Shown: positions 35,301 to 50,300, numbered from the stretch's first letter. The stretch: 64,000 nt of DNA from Kingdonia uniflora (GCA_014058105.1 JACGCM010000750.1:1302001-1366000), one strand, 5' to 3'. Translations and numbers: made by a program. Notes: generated by a model not told the origin, from the letters alone.

Positions 35301-38300
35301 AGGATGAGCTGATCTGCAGAGGAGAAAGCGGCGTACTCCACCATTGCTACTTTAGCTACCGTGTTTGCAGTTTTCTCTTATCAATTTAAGTGTAATTTGA
35401 AACACTTTAGCTGCAATGCTATCCCTTTTCTTTTGTTACAAATTAAGGAGATTAAAATATCCCGCGAAGGAGACAACATCGATAAATTTGTAAAATTTGC
35501 ACAGAAATTCATATATGACAAGGAGGATAATCTATATTAAAAGTGTGAAAAGAACATTCTCAACAATGGTAACATTTCAAAACTATTCTAAAGAGAAGAC
35601 ATTAATTGATATCTGAATACTTTAATTAAATTACCTGGCTTGTCAATTCTTGATCTTGCAAGATAGCTTAATTGGCTATTATCTGTTATCCCTGATTGAA
35701 ATGGGGAAATGATTTATTTGAAAATTTCTTTTTTGGACTGATTAGTATACACATACTTGTCTTATTGTATTTCAGAATGGAATGCATTCTCTCTGTCCAG
35801 CTGTGTGGTCAAAGCATAGAAGGTGGTTGTTCATGTCAATGATCTGTCTCAACCCATTGGCATGTGTAAGTCCAAATGCTGCTATAACTAAAATTAGCAA
35901 GCACTTATTTATTTTTCATTTTCGAACACAATTATTTCATTTTCAGTCGACAATCATTACTTTTAAGCTTAGTTGTATCTATATTTGACATTGGTAATTT
36001 GGGAGATTAGTTGCAGTCTATACAGCCTAACTTTCTATAGACGATAAATGATTCAAAACTCAAACTGGGGAGAGAATGAAAATGGCACAGGCTGTTCAAT
36101 CAGTCTAGAATAATAGAGTTGAACTTGAAGTCTTTTTTTCTGTAAGCTGGGAGGTCATTATATTCAGTATTGAGTAAGTTGCCCTGAGCCTCCGTTATTC
36201 TCCGTGGAAGTAAGCATTGATAATGATAAAAACTATGAGCGGAAGCTTGCAAATTTTGAATTAAGTTAAAACAAAAATTAGAGTTTCTAAGTTTTTCCCC
36301 AAACTTACATAAACTCTTCAAACTCTTAACTACTAAATCATTACTCTAGGCAAAGCCTTTTCTGACCAAAACCAACCTCTGGAATAATAGATCTATGCCT
36401 CCTTTTGTAGAACACAAGAGGCATCTAATTTAGAAACCTTAATACTAACCTAATTCGGAATCCAACTACTAATATTAATACAATTTGAAATAAATAAATA
36501 TAAAAGAAAAGAAAATAAAGTTCTAATTATAGGGAGAGTACTAAAGTCGGCGCAAGGATGGGGTACTTGTCCCATATGTGGGGTAAACACCCCACGACCT
36601 ATCAAATCTCCCCTACTTGAGAAAATTCGGTCTCGATTTTTAAAGGTGGCAAAAGCATCAATGAGCATAGAACTGTGGTAAAGCTATCTTGAATTGTAGA
36701 TATTTTCTTCAAACTGCGTAACCTCCTGCGGCACTTTCCGTACCCATTGACTTCACATGGTAATAGGAATACCCTTGTAATTCCAATATTGGTGTATTGA
36801 ATAATGCCAGGATTCCACATAGGGGGTCAATAATTTGTGGTCTCCTCCACTCTTACTGGTTTAGTGCTCTTGACACGTGTTGGAACGGGTCTGGTGCGTA
36901 CGGCGTGTGCTGGAACATTTTGCAGTTGCACTTGAGCCTAGTTGGTTCGGGCAAATGCTAGAGCTGGTTCTGAGCAGATCTGGCCAGGCTTGCAGTGAAT
37001 TGCTAGAGCTTGTTCTGAAGTGAATTGTTGGAGTTGGTTATTCTCATTACAAATTGGGTCCTTCAGTATACCTGATGCTTCTATAAGCTTGAGTATTTCC
37101 TTCATTGTATTTTCCATGGCGGCCATCCTCACGACATTCCCGTCAATGCTCTCTCCTACTTTTTCTTCATCTCCTTGACAAATGACCGAGATTGGAAGCC
37201 AATCGTCTTCATCTTCTTCGTTTTTCTAATTGAATTCTTTCTAATATTCTTCTCCTTCGTCGTTTTTCCACCTAGAATTTTTCCTAATATTCTTCTTGGG
37301 TCATCACCATATTTAAAGAAAAAAGAATTTTAAATCTCTAATACCAAATTTTATAGAAACTGATAGGGTCTCGTTTTATTCAAGACGGTCTCGTACGTCG
37401 CGTGCGCACCTTTTTTATTTAGTTATTTCTATTAATTCAATTCATTGAATAATAGGACTAGTTTCCTAATTAGATTGGTATTAGGGTTTCTATTTGTGCT
37501 AGGTCTCTTCTCCTACAAAAGAGAACCTAAGCTTAATTTATTTAGTATGTTGGTTTGAGTGAGAAAGAAAGACTTTAGCCTTAGAGAGAGATGTTACTCA
37601 TAAACCCAAGTCTTTGACCTTTATTTTATGCAATTGAGAGATCTTAGTTTTAATTGAGGTTAATTTAGCTTCTGTAAGCGTAGTTTTTAATAGAAACTAT
37701 TGAACGAAAGCTTGCAAAACGTTAATTAAAATAAATAAAAAATTAAGGTTTTAAGTTTCTCCCAAACTTACGTAAAGTTTTTAAACTGGTAAGTTCTAAA
37801 ACACAAATCTAGGCGAAAGCCTTTCTCACCAAAACCAACCTTTGAAAATAATAGATTTAAGCCTCCTTTTATAGAGCACAAGAGGCAACTAATTTATAAA
37901 CCCTAATACTAACCTAATTAGGAATAAAACTCCTAATGGTAATACAATTAGAATTAAAATAAATAAGCAAAAAGGAAAGTAAAATGAAGTCCTAATTAGA
38001 GAGGGAGTACTAAAGTCGGGGCAAAGAGTGGTACATGGTGATAAATGCCCCACAACCTATCAGATAATATTTCTTACAAGGATCTCTTTTCATCATCCAT
38101 TATGTGTGGCGACAAGCCTTTTATACGGTACTTGACTTTTCTGGGTTATACTTTGTTTTTTTGAGTTGGAAGCTGCTTGTGATGGGAATTGATTCCAGCC
38201 CTCTTTGTTTTCAAGTACTAGCCTTACCAATTGAGCAAAGCTCTCGTTGGTTTCCCGGGCACCACTTCTTATTCCTTTGACAGTTGGCACTTCATTTTTT

Positions 38301-41300
38301 TCACTTTGCAAAGTAAATATCATCAAAGAAAGCTTTCCCAGAATAGCGTTTCTTTCTTTAATCAAATTCCAACTTGGTGATTGAAAGGTTCGGCCTTTAA
38401 AGTTTCAGAAGTACTACACACTTATCTCTCTCATCCTTGTGTTTTACAAACCATACTTTCTGCTCCAAACATGCATGTGCTCTATGTTCTTTTGACATTT
38501 CCTTTCACGTAGTATTTATTAAAGACCACCAATATAGGGCAACCTGACATGATGTCAGTGGGGTGATGGCCATTTTATTTTATTTGCTAATTTATTAAGA
38601 GGCTTCTCCAAGGATTGGCTTTGTTGGTGTGCATATTTGAATATCACTTTAGGATCTTTTATTTGCTTACTTAGATTCTAGTCTCTTTCTATGGTATTTT
38701 CTCAGTTTTGAGATGAGTAGGATGTCCACCTCATCCTCTTGGATCCGTGTACTTTTCCGTCATCTCCATTTAGTTTCACTTTAATAGAATCTTTCAAAAT
38801 ATTGGTTACATAGAAATAATCTAACAATCTGGCTTTTCCAGTAAATAAGCACTTAATTAATCGGAAATCTAGTCTAAAAAAAAAAATACTCTGTTATTCT
38901 TTTTTGAATTTTAAATATCAGAAGTTTATTTCCTTTTTGGCTAGGCAAGCTGGGGTTAGGTAACCCATGAAACATGCATTGTAATGAAATTGGAAACATT
39001 ATAATCTAGGTTAGACATTGTCCCATTATCCTCCTCTAGGAATGTACGAAGCTTAGTTGGCAAGGAGCTGGGGGGGAAAAACTACTTCACAAATTGAGGT
39101 GTTGACGGAGGCTAGGAAGTCTGCCGCTCTCTCTATATGAATCTCTAAATACATAGAAAACTGAAAAGCTGTCAAGAGTGCGTATATTTTCCAAATCTCT
39201 TCTATCATGTGTAAGCAAGTCCAAGGGGTCTTCTTCCTCTTAATTATGTAAGCTACCACAGTTGACACCAGATTTTCTTCATGCCATTCTGGACAACAAT
39301 TTTCAGCCCTCAATCATTTTTTTATTATTATTTTTAGTTGGAAGCTGCTTGTGAGAATTGATCCGAGGACCTCTTGGTTTTCATTTTCCAAGACACTAGT
39401 CCTACCAAATCACCTCAGATTTAGGGGTAGGCTGTCCTGCATACTTAATAGAACCCCACCTTATCTCTAAAATGTCTTGAGGCTAAACTCCAGTTTTAGA
39501 TGTCATGTACCATCCAAAAATGTATCTGCTGAAAAAAGTAAAATATTTTGACTAAACCATTTGGAACTTTTCAAGCCTGCTGTTCTAACTTTAACTTTTG
39601 TTTCAGTCATTCATGGATATACAATTTCCCAATGGACAATTCACATACGTATCCGGTGAGGGGCTAACTTCTAGTGTATTTGCCCCTGTTCTTGGTGGTC
39701 TGTTTCAAGCTCAAGGTCAATTTCCTGGAGAAATGAGGTTTAGTTTCTCATGCAAGGTTAGATAGCAAACTTGTAAGGACCAATTAATTTACTTCTAACT
39801 TATTTTGCTTGAAGGATGTGAAATCGGTCTTTGAATTTTATCTCTCACAATTGATTCGATGACTCTATTTCTTATAGGATTATTATTATACTTTTGTTTC
39901 TTGCAGAACAAGTGGGGAACATGCGTAACACCCACAGTACAGTGGCCAGACAAATCTATTTCTCTGGGACTTGTACAAGCCTTAGCTTGGCAGAGATCTG
40001 GGCTCATGATTAGGCCCACCCTCCAAGTGAGGTAGGTTTGATTGCTTTGTTTCTCTCAGAATATCCTTGGATTAATAATTTATTTTTCTGCTTAACAATT
40101 TAGGGCTTTAATAGATTAACAAAAGAAACAAGTAGTTGTCATTTGTCTTGACTAGCCCGTTTAGGTCTGCGGAGCTCATGTGCCCCAGGATTTGTCAACG
40201 GAAAAATAAGGAGGGGGGAAACTCACCACCTGAAAACAACCATGATTATCCTTACAAAGTTTATTTGTAGAGAAACATCCAAAGAGTTTGTCAGCGGGAA
40301 AATAAGTACGCGAAAGGCGGGGGAAAACTCCCTACCTGAAAACACCCATGATTATCCTTACATAATATTTGTAAATTATGTAAGTGAACTGGATGCTCAA
40401 AAATATATATTTGTAAATTAAGGTCTCTCAATATTGTCTTTGCTCTCATAAAATTGATTTACATAATATTTTCTTGTTCCATCTCTTTATGCTTAAAGTT
40501 TGGTTGCACTTGCGGCCTTTGGGTTTCTATATTGATATTCATTTCTATTCTTTCTCATGGTCAGCATGAGCCCTACTTTTGGTGGAAACGATCCTGGGTT
40601 GCGAGCTGAGCTTATTCATTCCGTGAAGGAAAAGCTGAAACTAATATACGGCTGTGCTTGTACGGCACATCCTTCAGCATTTGCATCAGTTTCTGTAAGT
40701 GATTGGCATTTCCTTACTATTATAAATTTTGCAATTATTCAAGTGTTTTGCTTGTGTCTTTTGATGGACAGACTTTCTAAACATCAAATAGGCTTCTACC
40801 ATTTTTTTTTAAATGTCTTTTCTAGCACATCTTACATTTGTCTTGTGCATTATGAGAATGAGTATGGTTCATTATGGTATGTGAAGTGAGTTTGGCAATG
40901 ATAGATCAGATGACCAATTATTTATTATAAACATTGATTTTGGTAATACACTCTAAGAGCATCCCCGGTGGTGGTGTTGAAACCACTTTTCCTCTGCCAC
41001 GTCGGACTACATCCAAAAACTCACCCAACAACAAAAAACCACATTGAAGGGGAAATAATGGATTTTGGGGATTTAAATGGAGCGCTGGCCTTTAGAAAGC
41101 CGCTTCATTCTATTTTATCTAACCTCGAACAAAACAACTGTTAGCTGTAGTGCTTTTGGTTTAATCTAGGACGTCGAATTGGCCACAACCTTCAGAAGGC
41201 TGCCGTAAACATTAAACACTCCCTGAGTTGTTTTATGACTCTGGTTGGTGCAAAAAACCATGTTTTTACCACTTCCACTTCCTGCACGGTCAAGCAAAAC

Positions 41301-44300
41301 CACTTTCGGGTGATCACAACTTGATTTTGAGTGGTTTTTGAGCTAATTTCACCCCTGCTGGGGTTGCTCTAAGAGTCAAAATTTAGTTCTTAAGACTCCT
41401 GTTTTACTGCACTGAAATACACTTTAAGAATGGATATTTTTTTTTAGCTATGCTTTACAGAACTTTCTCTTACTATAAACCACAACAAAAAAAATATTTT
41501 CCCCCCTCATTCTGCTTGAATTTTGAGAATCGGCTAAATCAAGTCATAAATACCATATTCGTGCATATCATAAAGATTTGTGGATTATGTTGGAAGTAAT
41601 GAGTACTCAGTGCTTCATGTGAGAATTTCACTAAAGTATCTAAGAAAAAGTCCATGTATTACCTAGATCTGTTTTCCTCCAAATCAATCAAAAGTTTGGA
41701 TAGAAACTCAAACACTGGACTAGGGTTGTCAATGGATTGAATATAGTCTGAAATCCGATTCTTTTTAGGATATGGATGTGACTTTTTCCAATCCAAATCC
41801 AATCCGATTAAGAAACATCCGAAATAATTTCAGATCGGATTCGGATGATGCCTAGTCCAATCCGATAAACATCAGATCTGAAGTTATTTATTGATATATT
41901 AATAAAATTTTGATTTTAACAATTGAAAATATATTATATATAATTACAGAACAATTCATAATACATCTAGCTTTGTGGTAAAGTGTTACTTTATTCTTTA
42001 AACCCATGGAAGGTCATGGGTACAAGTCTTTGTATCAACATTTTTAGTCATCAAATAAAATTATGGTCGGATCGGATTTCGAATTCGGATCCCCAAAACT
42101 AGTTTTGGACTGGATTGGATTTGGATTACCCATAGAAGTTTCAGATCGGATTGGATATGGATGTTACTTCAAAAGTTTCAGAGTGTCTGCTACAATCCGA
42201 ATTCGATCCTTTGACACCCTTGCTCTAAACCATGCAACTAGGGAAGTTCAACCGGTACCTGCACATCTGTGAAGCCACCGTTCAATTCAATGTCATCTAA
42301 CTAGTGGGTTTATTTTCCCTGTATTCTAGTATTTGATCTTTGTCCTTCTAATCAACCTTAAATTGGTTTAGTCATTTTACCCTATGATAATTCCAATAAC
42401 AAAATTTTGTGTACAATGCCACCATTTTTACTCCTTAGTTTATCTAAATATTGATTTAAAGATTGTAGACACCAAGAAACGTTTTGGAGAAAAGCTCTCT
42501 TTAAATTGATTTGTAGACAAGCAGTAAAACATGAAAACTTGACGAAATTATTAACTTAGTAAAAATAAACCTTCAAGTTTGTTCATTTTGCGGACATGGT
42601 TAAACCATGTGAGTTTTAAGCAAGGTAAAGACCAAGAAAAAAAATTAACCCTTTTTTGTGTCAGCCTAATAATTGTGGCACCATATCTTGGTTCTTGTTT
42701 TAATGATATTGTTAGTTTCTACGTCGCGGAAGCACAAAATAATCTCTTTAATATAATTCTAGGGTTTCAAACTCTAACAAGAGAATGAAGCTCCGAACAT
42801 CTATATATAGAGAAAATATAAGGTTTGTGGCCTCGTGGGTAGACGACCCACGAGGCATGATCTATTAGCTCTCTCCTCCTAAGAAGAATTTGACCACGAA
42901 TTCTGTAACCGCATATAATTATGGTAAAATGTCGGATCTATCTCTGCAAACGACTCCCCCGAAATCGATAATGGTGTGTTGAGGCCAGTGTTCTTCTTTC
43001 GCCTTTTAGCCGTCACGCAAGAATAATATCTCCGTATAAAAGCATTAACATCGTTGCGCATGGTGTTCCAGAAGTACTCCCGCATTAGTGTCATGGTCTT
43101 GATAACCCCGAAATGCCCCCCAAGGCCCCAACTTGGATATTTACAATCAAACGTTCCAGCATAGAAGAAATCGGGACATAAAGGGTTGTGCCCTTAAGTA
43201 AATACCCATCCTGGATGGTGTAATCCTCATGAAAACCCTGGTGTGCTGCCCATGACTCATAAATAAGCCCACAATACACATCGGAAAGGAAGGCACGTAA
43301 CTCAGAAAGTTCAAATACTAAGGAGTTGAGTGTAACCAAGAGGCGAGATGCGCTACTGATCTTGTCAGCAAACTTGTTTTCCTTACCCTTAATGGTTGAA
43401 TATGAAAGTCAAAACTCTGGAGGATTGAGCCACTTTGCCTGCCTGTCTGTCGAGGTCCTTTGTTGGATGTGTCGTAGCGCATCATGATCAAAATGAACGA
43501 CGAACTCTCAATGAACCAAATAATGTCGCTAATGCCGCATAAATCGTATTACCGCAAGCAACTCGATATCATACGTGTTTTACTTGAACTGTGCCCCACC
43601 CCAGATAACTTCTCACTTGAAGTAAGCAACCGGCCTCCCTGACTGTGAAATTGTAGCACCAATCCTTGTCTTACGTGCGTTTGTTGTAACCTTAAAAACT
43701 GACCCTGGTAATGCAAGAACATCAGTTGTGGTAAACTTTTGTTTGATCAATTTGAATCCCTCATCAACATCAGGCGTCTACTCAAAAGGCACATTTCCCA
43801 TAAGGGAAGTAATGATACCATAATACTGTTGAACCCATCTATGAATCGTCTGTAGAACGTAGCCAACCTATGAAAACTCTGTACATGTGTCGTTGTGGTA
43901 GGGACTGGCCAGTTCCTGATCGTATTCACCTTCATCTCGTCAACCTTGATCCTCTATAACGAAATAACGTACCCCAAAAATTGTACTGAATTATTGAGAA
44001 AAAAAAACTTCTTCAACTGAAAAAATAATCGGTGTTGATGTAGTAGGGCCTCCAAAACTCTCTCCACATGAACAAGATGCTCCTCCTTGGTGCGGCTGTG
44101 TATAAGAATATTATCGAAGTAGACTACCGTGAACATCTCTGTAATGCAGTCGCGTAGAATCTTTGTTATCAGACGTATGAATGTAGACAAAGCATTAGAC
44201 AGCCTAAATTGCATTATAAACCACTCATACAGACCATCTTTGGTCTTAAATGCTGTCTTCCACTCATCCCCTGGTCGCATGCGAATCTGGTGGTACCCAC

Positions 44301-47300
44301 TCTTAAAATCAAGTTTGAAGAAAAACTTGGCGCCATAGAGATCATCTATAATATCCTTCAATCGAGGAATAGGGAATCTGTACTTCACTATAATCTTGTT
44401 GATTGCCCGACAATCAACATACATACGGTAACTCCTATCCTTGTTTGGAACATAACTCTGCGACCTGTCTCTGTAACTTTGTGTCTCTGTAACTTTGCAT
44501 GCTCAGCTGGGCCATGCGATAATGGGATAAATTAGGCAAAGGTATAGGGGCGTTATCTCGTAGAGGGTAGACCACGCTCTTACACTGTGGGGGAGGCCCG
44601 CCTAAGGGGGTTTGCAAGTATATTGAGTAGTAATGTAAGAAGAAAATTATGCAAACATACTTACGTGGAGCCCGATAAAAGGATACTCCACGACCTCTAG
44701 CGATGATTTTAAAGAGAGGACGTATAGATAGAGGAGGTTACAGATTTTGAATTGGAGGGAGCCTTAATAACAGGCTTCTGGTCGTACCTGAAGGTTCTCT
44801 CCAATCTTATATGAGTTTATCGACTAAGTTTTTCTAACCCCTTCATCATGGCTCTCTTCCCCTATTTATAGGAGATAGGAAAAGATGAGTCACTACAAAT
44901 GGGTCAAGTTACATGTATACCCTTCTTGGCAGCTGTCCGATACGAAAGTCGGTTTTGCCATAGTTGTCTGCCGGCTTGTCTGCCTTCGGCCACATACTGA
45001 TGTGGGCAAAGCTTTTACTGAACTCGAATGTCGGTTCGCTGCGGGTTTTGGTTAATGTATGGGATCCTTGGGCTTCGGGTCTTATGGAATGCTTCGATGC
45101 AGTTCTTGAGTGTTCGGCTGGTTTTGGGAAGCTGCGAGTAGACGATTGCCTTGACTAACTGGAGAGTATATTAAGCTTCGAGTTTTTACAGTAGGCTTCG
45201 ATGTAGCCTTTGAGTATTTGGCTAGTCTTGGAAGGCTGCGAGTAGGCTACTACATTCGCCCCTTCTCAGTTGCGGCCTCAAAAATTGTTGTAGACGGCGC
45301 GCGCTGAGAAATTTGTGAGGTATGAGAAATTGTATAGTTGACTGGTGTGATTGTGCCTGTTTTCGAGAGCATTAATGGTGATTAAGGGGTCATTAAGGCT
45401 TTCTTAATCACGGTATAAAAAGGGGGTTAAGGATTGGTGTACGTTAAGTTCTCTTCATCTTCTTATTCTGAGTTGTACTGAATTGAAAAGGGATTAAGAC
45501 TCGCTACTAGCAAAAGTTAGAAGACAAGGAAGCAATGGTCGAGGCGAGGGTGGCCGAGCTGAAGCAAATGTACTTTAAACGAGGAGACCTGGGGGTGCCA
45601 ATGCCGGACCTTGTGGACTTGCGCCGAGAAGAGCTGACGGCCGAGTCGTTCACCTTCTGGTGGACGATATTCCAGCATCACCTCTTTAGCGTGACGGAGC
45701 GCGCGGCTGTACTGAGAAAGTTGATGCTGCGGCTGGTAGAGGCAAAGGCTGTCTGCGGTACTGAAAGAATTGCCCGGGTTGCAGGTAAAGCAGTTGGGGG
45801 GAGGGGGGGGGGGCTTCCTCGGGTATTGGTAGAGGGTGGTCGAGGCGAGGGTGGCCGAGCTGAAGCGAATGTACTTTAAACGAGGAGACCTGGGGGTGCC
45901 AATGCCGGACCTAGTGGACTTGCGCCGAGATGAGTTGACCGGCTTAGAGCGGGAGGAGGCCGAGTCGTTCACCTTCTGGTGGACGATATTCCAGCGCCAC
46001 CTCTTGAGCGTGACGGAGCGCTCGGCTGTACTGAGAGAGTTGGTGCTGCGGCTGGTAGAGGCAGAGGCTGTGTGCGGTACTAGAAAAATTGCCCAGTCTG
46101 CAGGTAAAGCAGTCGGGGGGGGGGGGGGGCTTCCTCGGGTATTGGTAGAGGGTGATGTGCTGTTTGTTTTTGTTTTCCCTGTGCTTGGTTTGTGTGTTTT
46201 TTTTTCGAATGGTGCATGCAGTATTGATTTCTCCCCGTGTTTGGATAAAATAAGTGTTAAGGTAATATTTGTATTCGAAGATAAGTATTGTAGACGAAAG
46301 GTTTGATTGTGATGCGATAAAAATGTTCGTTAGGTGCTGAATATGTTCGATGGTAAACCAGAAAATTTAGGCTCGATTGTTTGTACTTAAACATGATAAA
46401 ACACACTCGATGACGCGGCAAAATATAAGAAGTTCGATCGGTGCGAAAAGATAATAGGCTTGAGTGCCTTTCCTGAGGCCTTCAAAGTGAAAAGTATTTA
46501 GGTCGTTGATTCGACGGTCGAGAGCGGATAACTGCAGTGATCTGACAGCTGCAGGTGTAGGGCTGTCAGTGGGGACCATGTATGTCTCGAGCCGTGTGCG
46601 AAAAAGATAGTGGGCGGCGCCTACTATGTACGTGACACGCTCGTAGGTGTCCACGTGGGGGGTCTAGGGGTGGGTATTACAGAGTTAGCCTTTGAGGCAG
46701 GGGAGAAAGTAAGTCGATGAGAGAAGGTGGAAGTGATACAAGGTGTACGGATTGTGGTACGCGAAGGTGCAAGTCGTAGGCGAAGCTATGGCCTGTAGCA
46801 GGCAAATTACTCATAAGGCGGGAAGTTTCTTTTTAAAAAAGGTGGTTACCCCAAAGGACAGAGGGAAGACAGAGAGGTGTGAAGGTAGGGTTAGTGGGTG
46901 TAATGATGGTGGTTTTGGGGAAAACGAGACAGTTTTTTGTGCTGTTATTTAAGAGGAGAGAGAAAACCAGTTGGTCCAGAAAAGAAAAAAGAAACCATTC
47001 AAGCTTACCCCAATGTTTTCGGTTGTCCTGAAGAGGAGAGGGAACAACTATCGTTGTGAGTGCTGTTGTTGTCGTGGAATTGTACTCGTAGACTACACCA
47101 TTGCAGGTAGGTCTTGAGGCTTTTTCATTGTTATGTTGTTTTCCTTCTTTTGTTTTTTTGTGGTGTAAGTAAAACTTGATGTCCGCCATTAATGGGGTGT
47201 ATTGTAGGGGAAGATGTAGGGATTGGTATAGGCGAGTTAGAAACTTTAAAGTTTGACTGCGAGGTGTGGTCGGGGTATACCTGGAAGGGTTGGTGAATAA

Positions 47301-50300
47301 CCGTGTGGTCGATGTGTTATAATGACGTAGTCGTTAGTAGTATGCGGACTCGAGGGTTGTGACTCGAATATATCGGGCTAACTTGTTTCCTCTTCTTCTG
47401 TAGGGTATCATGCGTACCTGCGAGGTTCCGAGGATGAGGCTTATAGATGAGGTTGATGATTTGACAAATGAGCTGGGAATCTCCGGTCGAGAGGAGGGTA
47501 GTAGCGATGTTGAGGAGTTGCATATTGCAACCAATGTCCCTCTGGCAATGGTGACACCCAATTTTAGTTCAGTAAAGCAAAGTCGGGGAAGGGCTCGCGA
47601 AGTCGAGGAGAGTGACGAGGAGAAGGAAGAAGAGATGGGGGTCAACCGTGCGGGGGATGAAGGTGATGACGAAGAGAGAAAATATGAGGGTAAAGAAGAG
47701 GTTGACAGTAAGGAGAGTGGTAAAGAGAAACAATGATAACTCCTTTTTTGGAGAGGTATCGTTGCAAGAGCAGACTATGCTTGGTCCATTTATGTTGAAG
47801 CATAATCTAGTTGGCAAAGGGGTTATCTTTGTCCCATGTGGGTCGAAGTATTCGTTTGAGGATGTACCCAGCGAAGGGATGATGGCGTTTAGGGGGCAGA
47901 TTCGACTGGGTATGCAGCTGCCCCTCCGACGGCTTGTGAAGGAGGTGCTGAATTTCTGGGATGTGACACCTTGCCAAATGAATGAGAATTTCTATGAGAT
48001 GATGAGGGTGATCAAAGGTATAAATAACGAATTGTTAGGCGAATGGAGGCTAGGTTTAGAATGGCAGGATGTCGTGTCGTTTTACTCTAGGAAGGGGAAC
48101 CCAAAGGTGGGGACTTACCATCTACAGTGTCATCCTGAGAAACTCTGTTTGTTTGACCTGTGTGCTCGACTGGGCGAGGTGGGGATAAGGATTTAGTTGT
48201 AGTGAAGGGCAGTTTTGAGTTTGCTGATGATTAGGTAGATTTTGCGTTGGCCCACTAGCTGTTTAATGCGAGTATCTGCTCGAGTATTGTTTAAGGCTTT
48301 GTGCTTCGGCCGTGGCCTGATTTTGAATATGTTTAATGTGAGTAGAGTGCTGAAGAACCCTCGATACTACCTGGATGACTTGATCAACAAGAGCGACGAG
48401 CGAATAAACAGAGTCTTCCGAAGGTTGAAGATATCACAGAAGAGACGGAAGAAGACTGATAGGCTGCCCAAAGGACCGTTGACCTCAGTAGGGCGGTCAA
48501 AGAGGAGGAAAAGAGTTTCCCCCCTACCGAAGGGACGAGTGAGATGGAGAATAACAAGTTGACGAGGCCGAAGTCTGCCTTCGTACCGAGGACTTGTCGT
48601 GGGGATACAGTAGTTGTGGCCGAGGTAAGGAGGCAAGGCTTGAGTCCTCAAGAGGTGGTTAAGTCAACTTAGAAGGGGAAAGGTAAGGCAACCGGGGATG
48701 GGTCGAGTTCTCAGGTGGCTGGGACGACGCCTCAAAAAAGGTCGCATGAGCGGATGGAAGAAGGGCTTTCCCTATCGAGGGCTAGGCGGCTCGTGGCTGA
48801 ACAAGAGGATGCCGCTCGAGCCACAACCGAGTCGATGATAAACTCGTATACTTCAAATCCTGATGAAGCAGGGTGTCGAGCAGAGATGGTGGCCCGCCAG
48901 GTAATTAGTGACACTAGCTTGAAGGTAACTTTGATTTGATAAGGTTGCGAGAGGATTGAAGTGTTGTTGTTTGTTTGTACAGATGCAGGCTTGGTTGTTT
49001 TCCTTTAGGAAGGCCCAAAAGGTGTCTGGTGGGGAAAAACTCTCGAAGGGTACGATCATGTCGCTGAACACTTGGGTGACCGAATTGGAGCGGCAGGTTT
49101 TTCAGGCTCGAGCTGATGCGGCGAAGGAAAACTTGGTTGTTGTCGAGCGGTGTGACGTGAAGGTGGCCGAGCTGGAAGAGAGGTTGAAGGAGAATCATGC
49201 CCGGTTCTAGGCGGATTTCGACCAGGAGTGCCTTGTGACTTCGTCTTTGAAGCAATTCATCGACGAGCTGGTCTATGATCCCAACCCATTCGAGTGCTAC
49301 CCTGAGGAAGAGCTGTTCAGTCCGGGTGTTGAAGGTGTAGGGCAAGCTACAGGGGTTGAACCGGGCTCAGTTAGCGGGGAAGTGCGTGTGGAGAACGAGG
49401 AGGGCATGTTTGCTGCTGGTGAGAAACCATCTGTGGCTGCTGATAATCCTAATCAGGAGGAGGTGCAAGGTAATCCCTTCGTGTAAGCAGTTGGTACGAG
49501 GATGTAAAAAACTCTATTTAAGCTTCCAGTTGTAATTGGTGTTGGTGAGATCTCTTTTTTTGTGTGAATGTATAAACGCTGCTTTTATATGCGTTTGAAC
49601 TTGTTGCTGGTTCTGTATGTGATAGCTTTGTTATTGAAGGGTGTGTGTCTGTTGTATTAGGTGAGTGGTTGAGAGAAGTATAGTAAGGTTTAAGGTTGTC
49701 CCCAAGTATTAGTTGGGGCAAAGGGTTAACTGGATACTTAGGTTTAGTCAAGAAGTGGATTGATCGTCGAGGTCGTCCTCGGGTATTTATATCTGTGGGT
49801 TTGATCCTGAACGAAGCAAGACGTGGTCGGCCCCGAGGTCGGCCCCATGTGTTTAGTCTTTCGACTATTCATGCCACTTGGGTTTGGCCGAATCAGAACT
49901 TTGAGGAACTTTGAGGTTGCCTCCAAGTATCAGTCGGGTCGAAGGGTTGACTGGATATTTAAGTTTGACCGACTCAAGAAGTTCATTGAGCTTCGAGGTC
50001 ACTCTCGGGTATTTCTATCCGCAGGTTTGATCCTGAACGAAGCAAGACGTGGTTGGCCTCGAGGTCGCCCCCAAGTGTTTAGTCTTTTGACTATTCATGC
50101 CACTTGGGTTTGGCCGAATCAGAACTTTGAGGTCGCCCTCAAGTATCAGTCGGGTCGAAAGGTTGACAGGATACTTAGGTTTGACCGACTCAAGAAGTTC
50201 ATTAAGCTAGTACGTAATAAAGCAATAGGGGAGTTGAAAGCTGTAAATAAAGCCTTTTATTGAATCAAGATGCTTCGGTTACAAGAGTGGTTAGTGTCAC

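Larger units (their letters stand above)
36224..38062 (-). mobile_element. Internally deleted Ty3/gypsy element (element D) in intron 3
   Basis: LTRs (36224-36604 and about 37693-38062) are flanked by the 5-bp duplication GATAA (36219-36223 and 38063-38067). On the minus strand the PBS TTTGGTATTAGAG (37348-37336) resembles the initiator-Met type. The purine tract AAGTAGGGGAGATT lies beside the left LTR. The interior of about 740 bp keeps only a gag-start-like piece (37132-36938, [20 protein letters not shown]) and a few terminal codons. Most of gag and all catalytic pol parts are missing. A related solo LTR has inserted between PBS and LTR (37361-37692). Confidence 0.8.
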
